From the NCBI GenBank assembly GCA_025617745.1, contig CM046854.1:55826258-55890257 (forward strand): DNA of 64,000 bases, read 5' to 3'. Source of the DNA: Heliocidaris erythrogramma. Lineage: Eukaryota > Echinodermata > Echinoidea > Camarodonta > Echinometridae. Positions within the stretch are counted from its first letter, which is position 1. The number at the start of each line of letters is the position of its first letter. Positions 1 to 11,082 of the stretch are shown here, piece after piece. Position numbers and translations under genes: made by a program. The notes under the pieces are model-generated. The model ran no database searches. It was not told the DNA's origin and saw only the letters and a program-made list of their open reading frames with translations.

Positions 1-320
1 TTTGATTTGATTTGATCGGATTTGATTTATTTACCACCAACAACATTTAATTACAATACATTTTTTGTACATACAATGATATTTACATATAACTGAAGAA
101 AAGCATTGGTTGGTAAAAGGGGCCAGATAATGGCACATGTGCTAGTCGAGCCTGACCCACAAAAAAAAACCAAAAAAAAAAACCAAAGTATTTTTGTAAA
201 GTTCAATTAATACCCAAATTAAAAATAATAATAGTTTACAATGAAGTACAAAAAGTAGAAAGTAATGATGTTAAATACATTTCTTGTACATATACAGACT
301 ATTTACATAAACGTTTTCAC

Positions 321-3150
321 TTATGATTTACTCAGCAAGTGTGTCGTAACAGAATTCCGAAACCTACTTCTAGACCTGGTTAATTTGATTTTAAAAGGTA
401 ATCTATTCCAAAATTCACTACCAATGAAAGACAATGAAAATTGACCTTGCGTCGTTTTGAATTTTGGTAGACGCAACTGTCCACTTTCCTTTTGCCTTGT
501 GGAGTACCTATGCTGTATAGTGTCACAGTAATTTACTAAAGTATGAGGCAAGTTGTTATTATACAAATCAAACATGAAAGTAGAAATTGACAAGTCATGC
601 AAATCATATACATTAAGGATTCGCAAACTTTGGAACAAAGGAGTCGTATGAGTTCTCCAATCACTGAATGTTATAGCACGGACCGCCATTTTCTGTGAAT
701 ACAATATGCTTCTTAGGCTAGTCTTATAAGTGCTTCCCCACACTTCTATGCCGTAGGTAATGTGTGGTTGTATAAAGGCTTTATATAGCAGTATTAAAGT
801 GCGCCTGGGTACAAAATGTCGCAACCTAAATATCACTCCAACTTTCTTTCTTATGCACTGATTTACAAAACGAATGTGATTATTCCAAGACAGATGTTTA
901 TCAATGTTGATTCCAACAAAAGTGGCAACATCAACTTCTTTGATTTCCTCACCAGCTATTTTCAATTTACCATTCATACCTATTTTTTTCCGCCTGCTAC
1001 TTATTAGCATGAAATTCGTTTTCATTGAGTTTATTGTAAGTTTATTGGCCATGCACCAGTTTCGTATTTTCTGTATGTTGTCATTCACTTCATCTGCATC
1101 AATTTCGACCTGGTCAGCTGGAAAAGTATGGAAAAGGTTTGAATCGTCGGCAAACAACCGAAAATTGAAATACTCAGTTACTGAAGGCAAATCATTTATG
1201 TAGATCAAAAATAAAGTTGGCCCTAGTACTGATCCTTGTGGAACACCACATTTTATCTCTTTCTTTTTGGATAATGTTTGTCCACATTGAACAAACTGAA
1301 ATCTGTTACTAAGATAGTTCTTTAACAATTCAAGTGGTAACCCTCGAATGCCGTAATTGGAGAGTTTACCTAAAAGTATATCATGATTAATGGTGTCGAA
1401 AGCTTTCTTAAAATCAATGAAAACACCAAGGGTAACTTTCCCCTCATCTATAGACTTCAAAGTTGCATTTATCAAATTGATTTATGACAATTTGGTACTA
1501 TATTTCTTCCGAAAACCGTACTGATGGTAATAGAAAGCATCATTTGTTTCTAAAAACTGTATTAATCTGATATTTATTAATTTTTCAAATATTTTACCTA
1601 AGACAGGTAGAACCGATATGGGTCTATAGTTACCTGGATCCTCTCTCGAGCCTTTTTTATGAAGGGGAGTAACCTTTGCAATTTTCATTTCATCCGGAAC
1701 CTTGCCAGTCTCTAATGATAAGTTAAAAATATATGCCAGTGGATGTGATATATAAGGAGCACTATCTTTAATTAATTTTGCTGGAATATTATCGTGACCA
1801 CAAGTTTTTTTTGTATCTAGTAACAATAATTGAGTTCTAACTTCGACCGCAGTTATTGGTTTCCAAAATAAAGAATGCTCAGTATTCTGTCCCAAATATT
1901 CACCATATGTTGTAGCTCCATTTGGCAATTCATCAGCTAAATTTGGTCCAATGTTCACAAAGAAGTCATTAAATTCATTAACAATGTCAGACACAGATGT
2001 CAGTTGCTCACATTTTCCATGAACCTGCTTGACAAGTCTGTCCACCTCAACACTTCCACCTGATCTATTTTTACCAGCTAACAACTCATTGATTATAGCC
2101 CATGTCTTATTTGTGTCATTCTTATTATTATTTAACAAATTGCAGTAGTAATTCCTTTTCGCATTCTTTAGTATAGTGGTCAGTACATTTCTATACTTTT
2201 TGTACTTATCCACAAGATCCTGACGATGATCTGATTTAATAACTTTGACATACATTGTGTGTTTTACACGAATCGATTTCATGATCCCTCGAGATATCCA
2301 TGGCTTCTTAGCAGCCTTTCTCTTTCCTAACTGCTTAGTAACCAACGGTGCATGTTTATTACATATGTTCGAGAAAGAAATGCAAAAATTAGAATAAGCT
2401 GTGTTGATATCATTTGATTTAAATACTGTTACCCAGTTAAAAGCACCAAGATCTTCTTTGAAAGTTTCTATATCATATCTTTTGTAACATCTATACTGAA
2501 TTACTTTTTTATTAGACTTCACTTTTGATATGTTCTTGAAAATTGCAAAAACTGGGAAATGATCAGACACATCCGATTGTATTATACCTGAGTGAATTTC
2601 AGATGTGTTGATATTTGAATATATGTGATCTAATAATGTAGAGGAATCTTTTGTTACCCTTGTTGGTCATTGAATCAATTGATCCAATCCTATGCATTGT
2701 AATTATGTGAGAAACTCCTCGACAGTGTCATCTTCACCCAAAGAATTAATATTGAAGTCGCCCAGAAGAGCACACTTACGTTGATCTACTTTACATTTTT
2801 CTAACACACTCAACAAACCATCTTGAAATTCCTTCACATTAGTATTAGGTTTTCTATAGATTATCCCAACTGTAACTTTTATATCATCTGTAATATTGAT
2901 TTCTAACCAAAGGGATTCTGCATGATTAATGCTATATTCCAAACACCTGTACTTTAGTGATGTACTGACGTATGCTCCAACTCCCCCTCCTCTTGAATCG
3001 CTGGGGCGACAATTTACTTCAAGAGAATATCCTTCTATATCGAATATTGACTTGTTGGTCACATTCCATACCTTGTATGAATACAATCTTCAAACAATAA
3101 TTTAAAAGCTTCAAAATTTTTAGACAAAGATCGAACATTAATGTGAGATA
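321..3150 (-). pseudogene. LINE ORF2: APE-type endonuclease plus reverse transcriptase, three nonsense codons
   Basis: Three open stretches (3,086-2,703, 2,570-1,482, 1,475-321) are all in one minus-strand frame, so the breaks are point stops rather than frameshifts: TAA at 2,705-2,703, TGA at 2,669-2,667 and TAA at 1,484-1,482. The endonuclease C-terminal half shows a GGGVGAY block, a GDFNIN block and the SDHFPV end motif. The reverse transcriptase follows with the fingers motif YRPISVLP, then KKAFDTINHDIL, GVPQGSVLGPTLF and the catalytic FADD (at about 1,150). The N-terminal part of the endonuclease (about 3,070-3,150) changes frame and appears to have lost some residues. The enzyme would nick the target and prime reverse transcription; this copy cannot do so. 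Confidence 0.85.
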
Positions 3151-3285
3151 ACTTTAAGGAATTCGTTCTATCAAATTTAAGAACATTATCGAATGAATTT
3201 GGGGTCAATTTATGATAAAAATGTGTATTATTCATTTTAAGGACGCTTTAAAAAACGCCTCCACACGGGGAGGTGGAATGATACA

Positions 3286-4119
3286 TTATTCCATGAAATG
3301 CAGTTTGAAGTCTTTGTAATTAATGTTGTCGACGCCAACTTCAAAGAGGTCATCTGGTGAGGACATGGTTACATATTCGTCATCCGTCATCTTGCATACT
3401 ATGTTGCCGTTTTTCGTCGAAACACGTTTCACTAATGCAGAGCTTTTTGCAGCCCTTAGAACTGCATATCTCATCGGGGTGAGATCTTCATTTACGAAGA
3501 CCCCCTGACATCCATCTTTTCCTTTTAGCTTGAAACGAGAGTCATAGAAACGATCTCTCTGCCTTCTGGTGGTAAGACGAACAAAAGCCTGCCGATTACA
3601 CGATGAAATGTCCACCCCCTTTAGATCCACACCAGCCTGTTCTGCCACTTTGCAAATTTTACTGGCAAGTAGCTCCTCCGATTCTTCCTCAGATTCCTCC
3701 TCTGTAATGCCAGTGATTCGGAGGTTATCTCTCCTGCTTAGTTGCTCGAGCTGGTCAGTCTTGTATTGCAAGCGGAGGAGATGGGGATTGACTTCCTCCT
3801 TCACTCCAGCTAGGCACACATCTTTCACAGCTTTCACGCTCCTGTTCTCCTCCCTGCAAATCTTGCAGATGTTCATGGATGTCAAAGTTGATGAACATCC
3901 CAATTTCTGATGGAAGGGCCTCAGCCGCCATTCCTCTTTCGGCAGCGACCTTGCGGTCAGTGTTGCTATCAGCCACAAATGGGGTCGAGGGGTTGGTAAC
4001 TGCTTTTTGCGACCTTCTGGGCTAGCTCCTCCTGATGGTGGGAAAAATTTCCCTGCCTTGCTCTCTTTCGACCTCTTGCTATGTGTATTCATAATTACAG
4101 CCACAATCAACTTGCACAA
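3286..4119 (-). pseudogene. LINE ORF1, nucleic-acid-binding coiled-coil protein
   Basis: A 277-codon frame immediately upstream of ORF2 on the same strand. The middle (about residues 95-135) is heptad-like and charged, with a QLEQLSRRDNLRITGI segment typical of the start of the L1-type ORF1 RRM-like domain. The C-terminal half has an RQRDRFYDSR stretch and FVNEDLTPMR, also typical of these ORF1 proteins. An overlapping frame at 3,976-3,755 also reads well upstream of the coiled coil, so I infer a pair of compensating indels and scrambled N-terminal residues in the long frame. Function (RNA chaperone in the LINE ribonucleoprotein) is by family. Confidence 0.65.
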
Positions 4120-4140
4120 TGAAAAAACGTGATGACTGAA

Positions 4141-4964
4141 ATTGCCTCAGCTACAACCTATTAAAATTTGGGCGAAAAACGACCAATAATTACGAATCTA
4201 GAGCCAAATTTGCATAAATGTGATGACGTCAAAACATGAAAAATGGAAATTTTGAATTCTGGCGCCATTTTGATGACGTCATAATGTTTATAAGGGTCAA
4301 ATTATACATGAAATGAAATCTGTGATTCATACCCTACCTGATGTTGACAAAAATTTTGACGCGCGCGTACGCGCCCGTCCTGACCTCTAGATGACCTGTG
4401 AGGACATGACTTGATGACCCGTCATGTGAAGTTTATGTGATGTGAATATAGTTGATTTTTGATGATCGATTATGAAGATATAATCGATCTTGTAAATTTA
4501 CAAAATGGCGTCTTGATGACGTCACGATGACCTGATGACCTCCAAAAGCTTAATGGACCATGTCCATGATTGACCTCATACATGACATGAAACTCAATGA
4601 TATTGACCAGGCCGATTTTGAGATTTGGTGGCCACAAAAATTTGTAATAAAAAGAAATAATAAAAATAAAGAAAATTTTGACAAAATTAAAAGGAGGTCT
4701 GTCATAAATGACAGACCACCTAATGACCTGTAGGTCTTTGTTTTAAAAGCTTCCTCGTGCAGTTTCTGTAGTAAGATAGTAAGATGCTAATTCTGTGACC
4801 ATTCCTCCTCTAGAGGGGTTCTGTTCCTAGGACTTGTGTAGCATTAATTACCTTGGTATTGAGATCTTATTTAGAAATTTAAGTGTAGAATTGATAAGAG
4901 AAGCTGCAAATCTTGGAGGGGAAAATGCATGTAGCTGGAAAGGAGGAATTAAGGAACCTAATAG
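4141..4964. other. Non-coding stretch, three palindromic CRE words
   Basis: No exon or TE protein is visible here. The sequence contains three perfect TGACGTCA octamers (4,224-4,231, 4,274-4,281, 4,517-4,524), each preceded by GA or TGA, and many TGATGACC-type words, so it looks like a degenerate interspersed repeat rather than unique intron. Confidence 0.5.
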
Positions 4965-5262
4965 GGACCAGGTCGAAAAAACAGTTGGGACCGGTTGAAA
5001 CCAACTTGATTTTCAACTGGTTTTCAACTTGGTTCAATTGGTTTCATTCACACCAGTTGAAACCAATAGGCTTAACTTGGAAATATACTAGTTAATTTCA
5101 ATTGGTTTCAACTTGGTTCAATTGGTTCCAGTTGTTTCCAACTGCATGTAGGTTTCAACTGGTTCCAATTTCCAAAACACATATTAAAACCAAGTTACTC
5201 AACTGGAATCAACTGGTACCAGTTGACCAATCCCAACTTGGTTCCAAGTTCCAACTGTTTTT
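4965..5262. repeat. Degenerate foldback minisatellite of GGTTCCAACTGGTT-type units
   Basis: Short units close to GGTTTCAACTGG and their reverse complements alternate across about 300 bp (for example TTGAAACC at the left and TTCAATTGGTTCC in the middle). Both orientations are mixed, so the single strand could fold on itself. Open frames across it are repeat artefacts. Confidence 0.7.
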
Positions 5263-5487
5263 TTTACCTGGGGAGTACTGCTGGAGCATACAGTTTTTTA
5301 AACAGATGTACAATGTATACTTCCTTGTGTGTAGGAAGTTGAAACAACTGGCCTTTCTTGTGGATGCCATTAAATGTCATAAGTTGCCATTGCCATTAAA
5401 ATTTGTAAATATTCAGTGAAATGTAGCTTCACCTTGAACAGTTCTTAGTCTTAGTAATGTATCATATTTTTACTTTTCTCTTTACAG

Positions 5488-5744
5488 AACTGACCAAGCT
5501 TCTTGACATTGATGTTCCACCACTGTCTGATGACCTTCATGTGATTAGCCACAGTACCAATGACACCCCAATTTCATTCTCATCAGCCAGTGTCAGTCTG
5601 TCCAGTGTCAGAGGAACGAGCGGTGGCAGTACTTCAGTGACTGGTTCATCATCGATGCCAGTCACAACTGACATGCACAATGACCCCCTGGAAAAGAACA
5701 CACCGCTTTATACCAAGTTGCTTCAGTCTCCACCCCATACAGGC
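5488..5744 (+). CDS. crebbp/ep300: CBP/p300 N-terminal coding exon
   Basis: Splice acceptor TTTACAG ends at 5,487 and donor GTGAGT starts at 5,745. The exon enters in phase 1 and leaves in phase 0, matching the phase-0 acceptor of the exon at 7,066. It encodes LTKLLDIDVPPLSDDLHV, which resembles the acidic, leucine-rich N-terminus of p300/CBP, followed by a Ser/Thr-rich linker and a second leucine cluster LYTKLLQS near the end, close to where vertebrate proteins carry their nuclear-receptor LXXLL box. LTKLL itself fits LXXLL. CBP/p300 is a nuclear lysine acetyltransferase and transcriptional co-activator. Assignment rests on the collinear TAZ1 exons further downstream; this exon alone would be only moderately convincing. 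The first coding exon is not in the window. Confidence 0.7.
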
Positions 5745-5879
5745 GTGAGTGCTCAAGTCAGTCAACCTTGGAGCGAAATTTAAAACACTGTATTTGTTTT
5801 GTGTGTTAGTGTTTGAGTTTGGCACCATTTCTATCTCATCTCCTGTAAGACTCATGATGAACATCAAGGTCCAGGAACT

Positions 5880-6735
5880 TGTCCTTTTCATTTCGTGAAA
5901 TTTACACCTGCATTTCTTTTGTTTTGTTCGGCAAGGAGGTATACTGTCTCCATACTTATTCAATTTGTATATGGATGACCTCTCTGCTGAATTGAATACC
6001 TCTAGAACTGGTTGCTTGGTTGGTTTTACCAAGATTAATCATTTGATGTATGCTGATGATCTTGTAATTTTTAGTCCATCAACTGCAGGTCTGCAGAGTT
6101 TGCTAAATGTCTGTACCCAGTTTGGGGTAGACAATGATGTAAAATATAATGCGAAAAAAAGTCACGTTATGATTGTAAATTGTGAAGAACATAAAAAGTT
6201 AGTATTTCCAGATCTTTATTTGTGTGGTGCAAAACTTGATGTTTGTAAATAGATTAAGTAACTTGGTCATTTTTTACAGATGATCTGTGTGATGACAGAG
6301 ACATATATAGACAATGTCGTAAGCTATATGCTCAGGGTAACATGCTGTGCAGGAAGTTTCATATGTGCTCTCGGAAAGTTAAAGTTGAGTTATTTAGAGC
6401 TTATTGTACACCTTTATATACTGCACATCTTTGGTGCAGATATAAAAAGAGCAGTTTGAAGAAACTCACTGTAGCCTATAATGATGCTATGAGGATGCTT
6501 TTACGGATACCTAGGTACTCCAGTGCAAGTAGAATGTCTGGAATAAGGTCTAGAATTGAATTGATACTGACAATTTTCGGGTTGCTGAATTTAGCAATAA
6601 AATATCCATCTTTGATTAATTTCAGTTGCCAGACAGTTTACTTTGATTTGCATTGGGTCCTTCTGATAACAAATATAGTGAAGCTCTGTGATCATTTTTA
6701 CTTCATAGTTTATACTTGATAAATACCTGTTTAAA
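5880..6735 (+). pseudogene. 5'-truncated LINE reverse transcriptase fragment
   Basis: A frame at 5,930-6,252 begins with the RT palm motif GGILSPYLFNLYMDDLS and contains the catalytic MYADDL at about 6,045. A stop at 6,250 and a frame change lead into 6,342-6,560, which has the post-RT pattern of LINE proteins (CRKFHMCSRKVKVELFRAYC, then MRMLLRIPR). The endonuclease and the RT fingers are missing. The fragment is sense to the host gene and belongs to a different family from the element at 1-4,140. Confidence 0.8.
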
Positions 6736-7065
6736 AGAAAAAAAAAAACTACCTCTTTGTTTTTGCAGTGACTTATTGATGTATGAAGTCTATGCTCATC
6801 AAAGATCTAATATCACTTGTGGAAAAAATAGAACTGTTTTCTTGAAACTGGCTTCTTTATTTCATTTTACACTTTTCATTTGGAAATTTCATTTTATCAT
6901 CATTTTTAACTTTTTAAAGAAATATTGCATGGTTTAATGGTTTTCAATATTCTCTTTTATCTTATATTTATTTTCCATTGTATTAATCATCTGTAAAATT
7001 GTTTACTTCTTACTCTTGATGGAAGTTGTAACTCTTGATTTAATGTTTCCTTTGCTTGCCTGCAG
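6736..7065 (+). other. Intron upstream of the CBP Asn/Met-rich exon
   Basis: AT-rich sequence with no coding signal. The last ~45 bp (from about 7,020) are the part later copied upstream of the four duplicate exons, ending here in a good polypyrimidine tract and TGCAG. Confidence 0.6.
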
Positions 7066-7593
7066 GTGGGTGGTATGGCAAATGTACAGCGCATGACCCA
7101 GCCAAACACCAACAACCCTTTCCATGGATTCTCCTCTTCTATGAACGCTATGCCTACACCCACACCAAACATGAATGCATTGTCCTCCTCGACCAGCACT
7201 TATGTATCATTAGGGAACATGGTGGATGAACTCAGTAGGCCTGGCAATATGAACAACCCAAACAACATGGGCACACCTGCCGCCAATATGAACCGTAATA
7301 TCGCTGGAGCTGCTCCGAACATGGCCAGGAATGTGATCAATAACTTGCCCGGACGTATGGGTGGGAACACGAACATGATGCATCCAAACATGATTGCTGG
7401 TGTCAACTTCAGGGGAAGTATGAATGTGCCAGGAACACTGCAGCAGTCCATATCGTCTGGAAATGTGAACATTGCAGCAAACATTGCTGGGGCTAGTATT
7501 CAAGATGCAAATAGAAGTGACAATATTGCTGGGAATCATGGTGTTGGTGCTGTAAGCAATGTTAACATGAATGCTCAAGCTGGAGTGAATGTG
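7066..7593 (+). CDS. crebbp/ep300: CBP/p300 Asn/Met/Gly-rich exon (parental copy)
   Basis: Acceptor CTTGCCTGCAG ends at 7,065; donor GTAAGC starts at 7,594. The exon is 528 bp (176 codons) in phase 0/0, so it can be skipped or repeated without changing frame. It encodes a low-complexity region rich in N, M, G, A and P (NMGTPAANMNRNIAGAAPNM and similar), comparable in place and composition to the NMG-rich disordered stretch between the N-terminus and TAZ1 in p300/CBP. It contains a 90-bp segment, including a VSLGNMVDELSR stretch, that all four downstream copies lack, and it has the strongest acceptor of the five. I take it as the functional exon. A DIRS element begins 8 bp after its end. Confidence 0.75.
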
Positions 7594-7623
7594 GTAAGCT
7601 GATTTACTGCAATAAATCATATA

Positions 7624-9019
7624 CCGTATTCGCCGGCGGAAAGGCCGCACTATTTTCACTCAAAATATGATCCCAAAGTCGGGGTGCGGCCTATGGGCCG
7701 CAACAGAGAAAAATAAACCGCCTCCAAAATCACCACACGTATTGGAATGGATGGGACAAACGTTAGATCTAACAGTAACACTACAGTAAGCCTGTGCTCT
7801 ATCTCCAACGATGTAGATCTACTTATCTTTCAAGTACTGAAATATTTTCAGTAATAAATATAATTCAGAACTAATAACTACATATCTTATCAATATAGTT
7901 ACAAACACATGTATGGTCTTCCGAGGCTGACAGAGCACTCGTACGAAGCTCTCTATTGAGCTCCAGTAAAGTGCTGAAATCAGCCACCCTGGTAGATGTG
8001 AGCTATTGTAATGGGTACGTAGGCGCTTAGTAAGTTTTAATTTGTCTTTTGAGCACACTCTTTGTATGTGTTGAGATCGATGGCACCCCTCAACCTCCGC
8101 GCTATTTCAGGGCGGTTGTATCCTTGCAGGATCCTTCGCGGAGATGTGTGTATTTTGAATGGAGAACGGACATTATCGCAGAGGATTTTTCATAGCGCAC
8201 GTGGCGTGCGCGTTAACCTGCATTATAAGCATAGACATTGTAAGTCATGGCAAAGATCTTAAAAGGTAAGATAGGGCATTCCCGTCTCCCCCTAATTTTA
8301 TGTAACGTAAGTGGCCTCATATGGGGAAGGCCAAGGGCGCCCTTCCCTTGGCCGTTACATCGGACCCTTTACACAATCGGGAGAGTGTCCTATCTTTCTT
8401 TTCACGATCTTTGGTCATGGCAAGCACATGTTTCAGCTTGCAAATCGTTGTGACGACGTTTTCAATTTCCTCTTCGAAACCATCATGCTGTATTATGTAT
8501 TTTTCTGTCTTTGGAAGTCACATAGGGAACCTTTGATGGAATATGCACCTATGTAAGATATCTCTTCACAATTTTTTAGAGTGGTGGAAACATTTCCTTT
8601 CCAATTTCATTTGTGATTGTGCCTCAATTTGCGAGTTGCATTCACGGTTGATAGTGCTATTTGTTGTCGAACTTTTAGGGAGACGGCATGTACCGTACAC
8701 TTTATAGTACTAACGTTAGTCTACAAAGATGTAAGTGTTTGCGAGTACTAGTACTACGCTTTGTCAGATTCTCTTCAGTTCAACTGAAGTTCAACTTTTT
8801 AAATTCTTAATGACATAAAAAGCAAAGACATCTAGGAATAATCGTCTTCAAATAGTCAATACAATAAAAAGTTTGGCCCTTGTTTTTTCGTTGCATGATA
8901 TTTGGGGGGCAAAATTTCTTATGCTTTTGATTTTTCCCCATATTTTTTTTTTTCAAATGAGTTGTCAAAGTTGGGGTGCGGCCTATCCGACGCTGCGGCC
9001 TTTCGGCCGGCGAATACGG
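7624..9019. mobile_element. 1.4-kb TIR element with TA target duplication, non-autonomous
   Basis: Termini CCGTATTCGCCGGC at 7,624 and GCCGGCGAATACGG ending at 9,019 are inverted repeats of about 25 bp with one mismatch, continuing into GAAAGGCCGCA. Both ends also carry a direct subterminal motif GGGGTGCGGCCTAT. The flanks are TA on both sides. Comparing with DIRS-A's own internal copy of its left end (near 36,180) gives the empty site and shows that exactly TA was duplicated, as in Tc1/mariner-type insertions. No transposase motif is visible. It splits the left terminus of DIRS-A. Confidence 0.8.
8261..8402. repeat. Palindromic module inside the TA element
   Basis: Outer arms (GTAAGATAGGGCATTCCCG against its imperfect complement ending at 8,402) enclose an inner 9-bp palindrome GGCCAAGGG / CCCTTGGCC at 8,329-8,353. 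It may be a small MITE nested in the 1.4-kb element or part of it. Confidence 0.5.
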
Positions 9020-9020
9020 T

Positions 9021-9150
9021 ATACCTACCTATTATGCTAGTAGTCTTGACAAATGAGTCACAATATTGTGCGCACCCCCCGTAATCCTACTGTTCCCCTT
9101 CGCCACTCACGCGCGGCAACACGCAACGGCCATCTTCCTCTTTCTTGCTC
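9021..9150 (+). repeat. Left inverted terminal region of DIRS-A (after the TA element)
   Basis: The sequence TACCTACCTATTATGCTAG followed by the region around TGTGCGCACCCCCCGTAATCC is the reverse complement of 36,330-36,480 near the right end. The terminal 20 bp lie on the other side of the TA element at 7,602-7,623. Confidence 0.8.
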
Positions 9151-9550
9151 GCCCCGACGAGTTAGGATGTCAAGTCATGACGCTCCTGAAATCAGGTCTT
9201 TTTGTATCTTTTCAGCGCGTTTTTTCGCATCTTAAAAGCACTTTTCGGTACTTATATTCGTCTAGATTATAGTACTCTTGTGTTTTGTTAGTCACTCTTG
9301 CCGATTGCAAGGGATTTTTTATTCCTTTTCTTGGCAATTATTTTTCACTTTCACGGTCAGCCCCACGTAGTTATATCTGTGTGTTTGGGGGTGTTTCCGT
9401 TGGCACCGAGCCTTTGGGTTCGGTGTTTGTTGTTACGGTTTTTTGCTGTGAAATTTGTTGTGCGTATCTCCAAATTTATTATTATTATCTGCACTCAGTC
9501 AAAGTATTTCATATTTTGGTATACTTTATTGTCTGTTTTATTGCAGTGTT

Positions 9551-11061
9551 ATGAGTTCGGAAGAAGAAGCAGCTAGGTCGCGGAGACCTGCTTCTTCCAA
9601 AGAGTCGTCTAGCAAGACGACTCGGCCTTCCAGAACTCTCCCGAGTACTTCGGTACATGGGGGAGGGAGGAGGGCTGCAGGTAAGTTGCCCAGTGGTGTT
9701 TCCCTGCAGGGTTTGCCAGCCTCGGAGCATGCGGCTTCGGGGCGGGTGGCGTTAGTTGAGTTTGGGACGTCAGCTCCGGAGCCCGTGGCTTCGGGTGGGT
9801 GGCGTCAAGCTCTAGTGGTTTGGATATTACGAATCCAATCCCCCGGTCGCTGAGACCAGAAGGGGGGACGTCTGTTTCCCGCACGGTAGCGATGACTCGC
9901 ATAAATCCGCTAGGGGAGACGTGTGCCACTACTGCAGGGCAACTCACGGGCACCGCCCATGTTGGTCTGGGTTCTTCAACCCTAGCCCCCGGCCGATGCC
10001 AATGGGGGAGCGAGTACTGCCCGGGCTGTCTATATTGCCAGCTGATGGGAAGGCTCAAGCTAACAATTATGGGCGCCGCCCATGTTGGTCTGGGTTCTTA
10101 AACCCTAGCCCCCGGCCGATGCCAGTGGGGGAGCGAGTACTGCCCGGGCTGTCTATATTGCCAGCTGATGGGAAGGCTCGAGCCAACAATTATGGGCGCT
10201 CTACGGAGCGCCCATAAGTGCGGTCACCGGAGCACGCGATTACTTCCGGTCTGACCTGAGGTCACCTGAGTGCGCGATTACTAGTGCTTTCCTATTGTCG
10301 CCCACGGGCGGAACAATAATGAGTTCACATGCTATTAGTATTCGGTGGGCGAATACTGGGACCTCGTCCCAGTCTGCCCTCGCACCTGGTTATTGAATAG
10401 CCCCCGGCCGACGCCGTATGGCGGAACGAGTGCTACCCGGGCTGTTGCTTTGCCAGCTGATGGGAAGACTGGAGCCCACATTTATGGGCGCTCTACGGAG
10501 CAACAGGTGCAATCACCTGAGTGCGCGACTGCTAGTGCTCTCCTATTGTCGCCCACGGGCGGAACAATAGTGAGTTCACATATTATTAGTAGTCGGTGGG
10601 CGAATACTGGCGCCCGGCCCATGGCTGTAGCATCTTATTGCTCAGCCAGTATGGGTAGTTTGTGCGCGACTTTGGGTTCATACCCTCAGCGCACTTCTCC
10701 CCTGGAGGGAGGCGGGCATCCCTCTGTGGAGGGTTTGGTTCGTGTCTCCGAAGTTGTTTCGGAGGACCGCCGAAGTCTGTCTGACCCTTCTCAATCTGAG
10801 ATGCTCAGCATGATGCGGGTTTTTGCCCAACGACAGGGTTGGTCCCTCTTACCAGATACCACAACCCCTGCTTCTGTCCCTCTTCTGGGGTCTGACTTTG
10901 AGTCTAATCAGCCTTTTGTGCTTGATTCTTCATTGTCTGAGACGGGATCTCTCGCGTCTCCTGTACCCCCAGCCCTCGGGGCTCCGCTGGGTGAAGAGAC
11001 CTATAGTGGTCCATGGGAGTGTCCGCCTGTTTTGGTTTTTGTTCGTGGACCATTGTCCTGA
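9551..11061 (+). pseudogene. DIRS-A gag, frame-broken and internally duplicated
   Basis: The start MSSEEEAARSRR at 9,551 is closely like the gag start of DIRS-B (MSSSEEEQSRSW at 13,549), which supports the ATG. The frame breaks near 9,850 and resumes in other frames (10,345-11,061). Two duplications damage it: a 123-bp unit repeated in tandem at about 9,950-10,200, and a ~250-bp unit at 10,262-10,375 and 10,513-10,620. The C-terminal part is Ser/Pro-rich, as expected for DIRS gag. No zinc knuckle is seen. Confidence 0.6.
9950..10620 (+). repeat. Tandem duplications within DIRS-A gag
   Basis: The block beginning GTTGGTCTGGGTTCTT occurs at 9,961 and 10,084 (period 123 bp), with a third partial copy at about 10,396-10,500. 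A longer block starting TCACCTGAGTGCGCG occurs at 10,262 and 10,513 (251 bp apart). Both are GC-rich and nearly identical within a pair. Confidence 0.8.
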
Positions 11062-11082
11062 TCAATTCAAGCGGAACCAGTT

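Larger units (their letters stand above)
1..4140 (-). mobile_element. Non-LTR retrotransposon (CR1/jockey-like LINE), minus strand, inactivated
   Basis: The two-ORF layout reads on the minus strand: a coiled-coil ORF1 (4,119-3,286), then endonuclease plus reverse transcriptase (about 3,150-321), then a short 3' UTR. The 3' end runs to the window edge as a simple repeat of an AAATC-type unit (seen as TTTGATTTGATTTG on the + strand at 1-30), the sort of microsatellite tail that CR1/L2/jockey-type LINEs carry instead of a long poly(A). The left edge is cut by the window, so the target site duplication cannot be seen. Protein motifs place it in the APE-endonuclease LINE group; the exact clade is inference. 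It probably lies in an intron of the CBP gene that follows on the opposite strand. Confidence 0.85.

Noticed and set aside
4913-5419. Two frames across the GGTTTCAACTGG minisatellite
   Set aside because: Reading frames of a short repeat; no homology and no splice sites that fit CBP.
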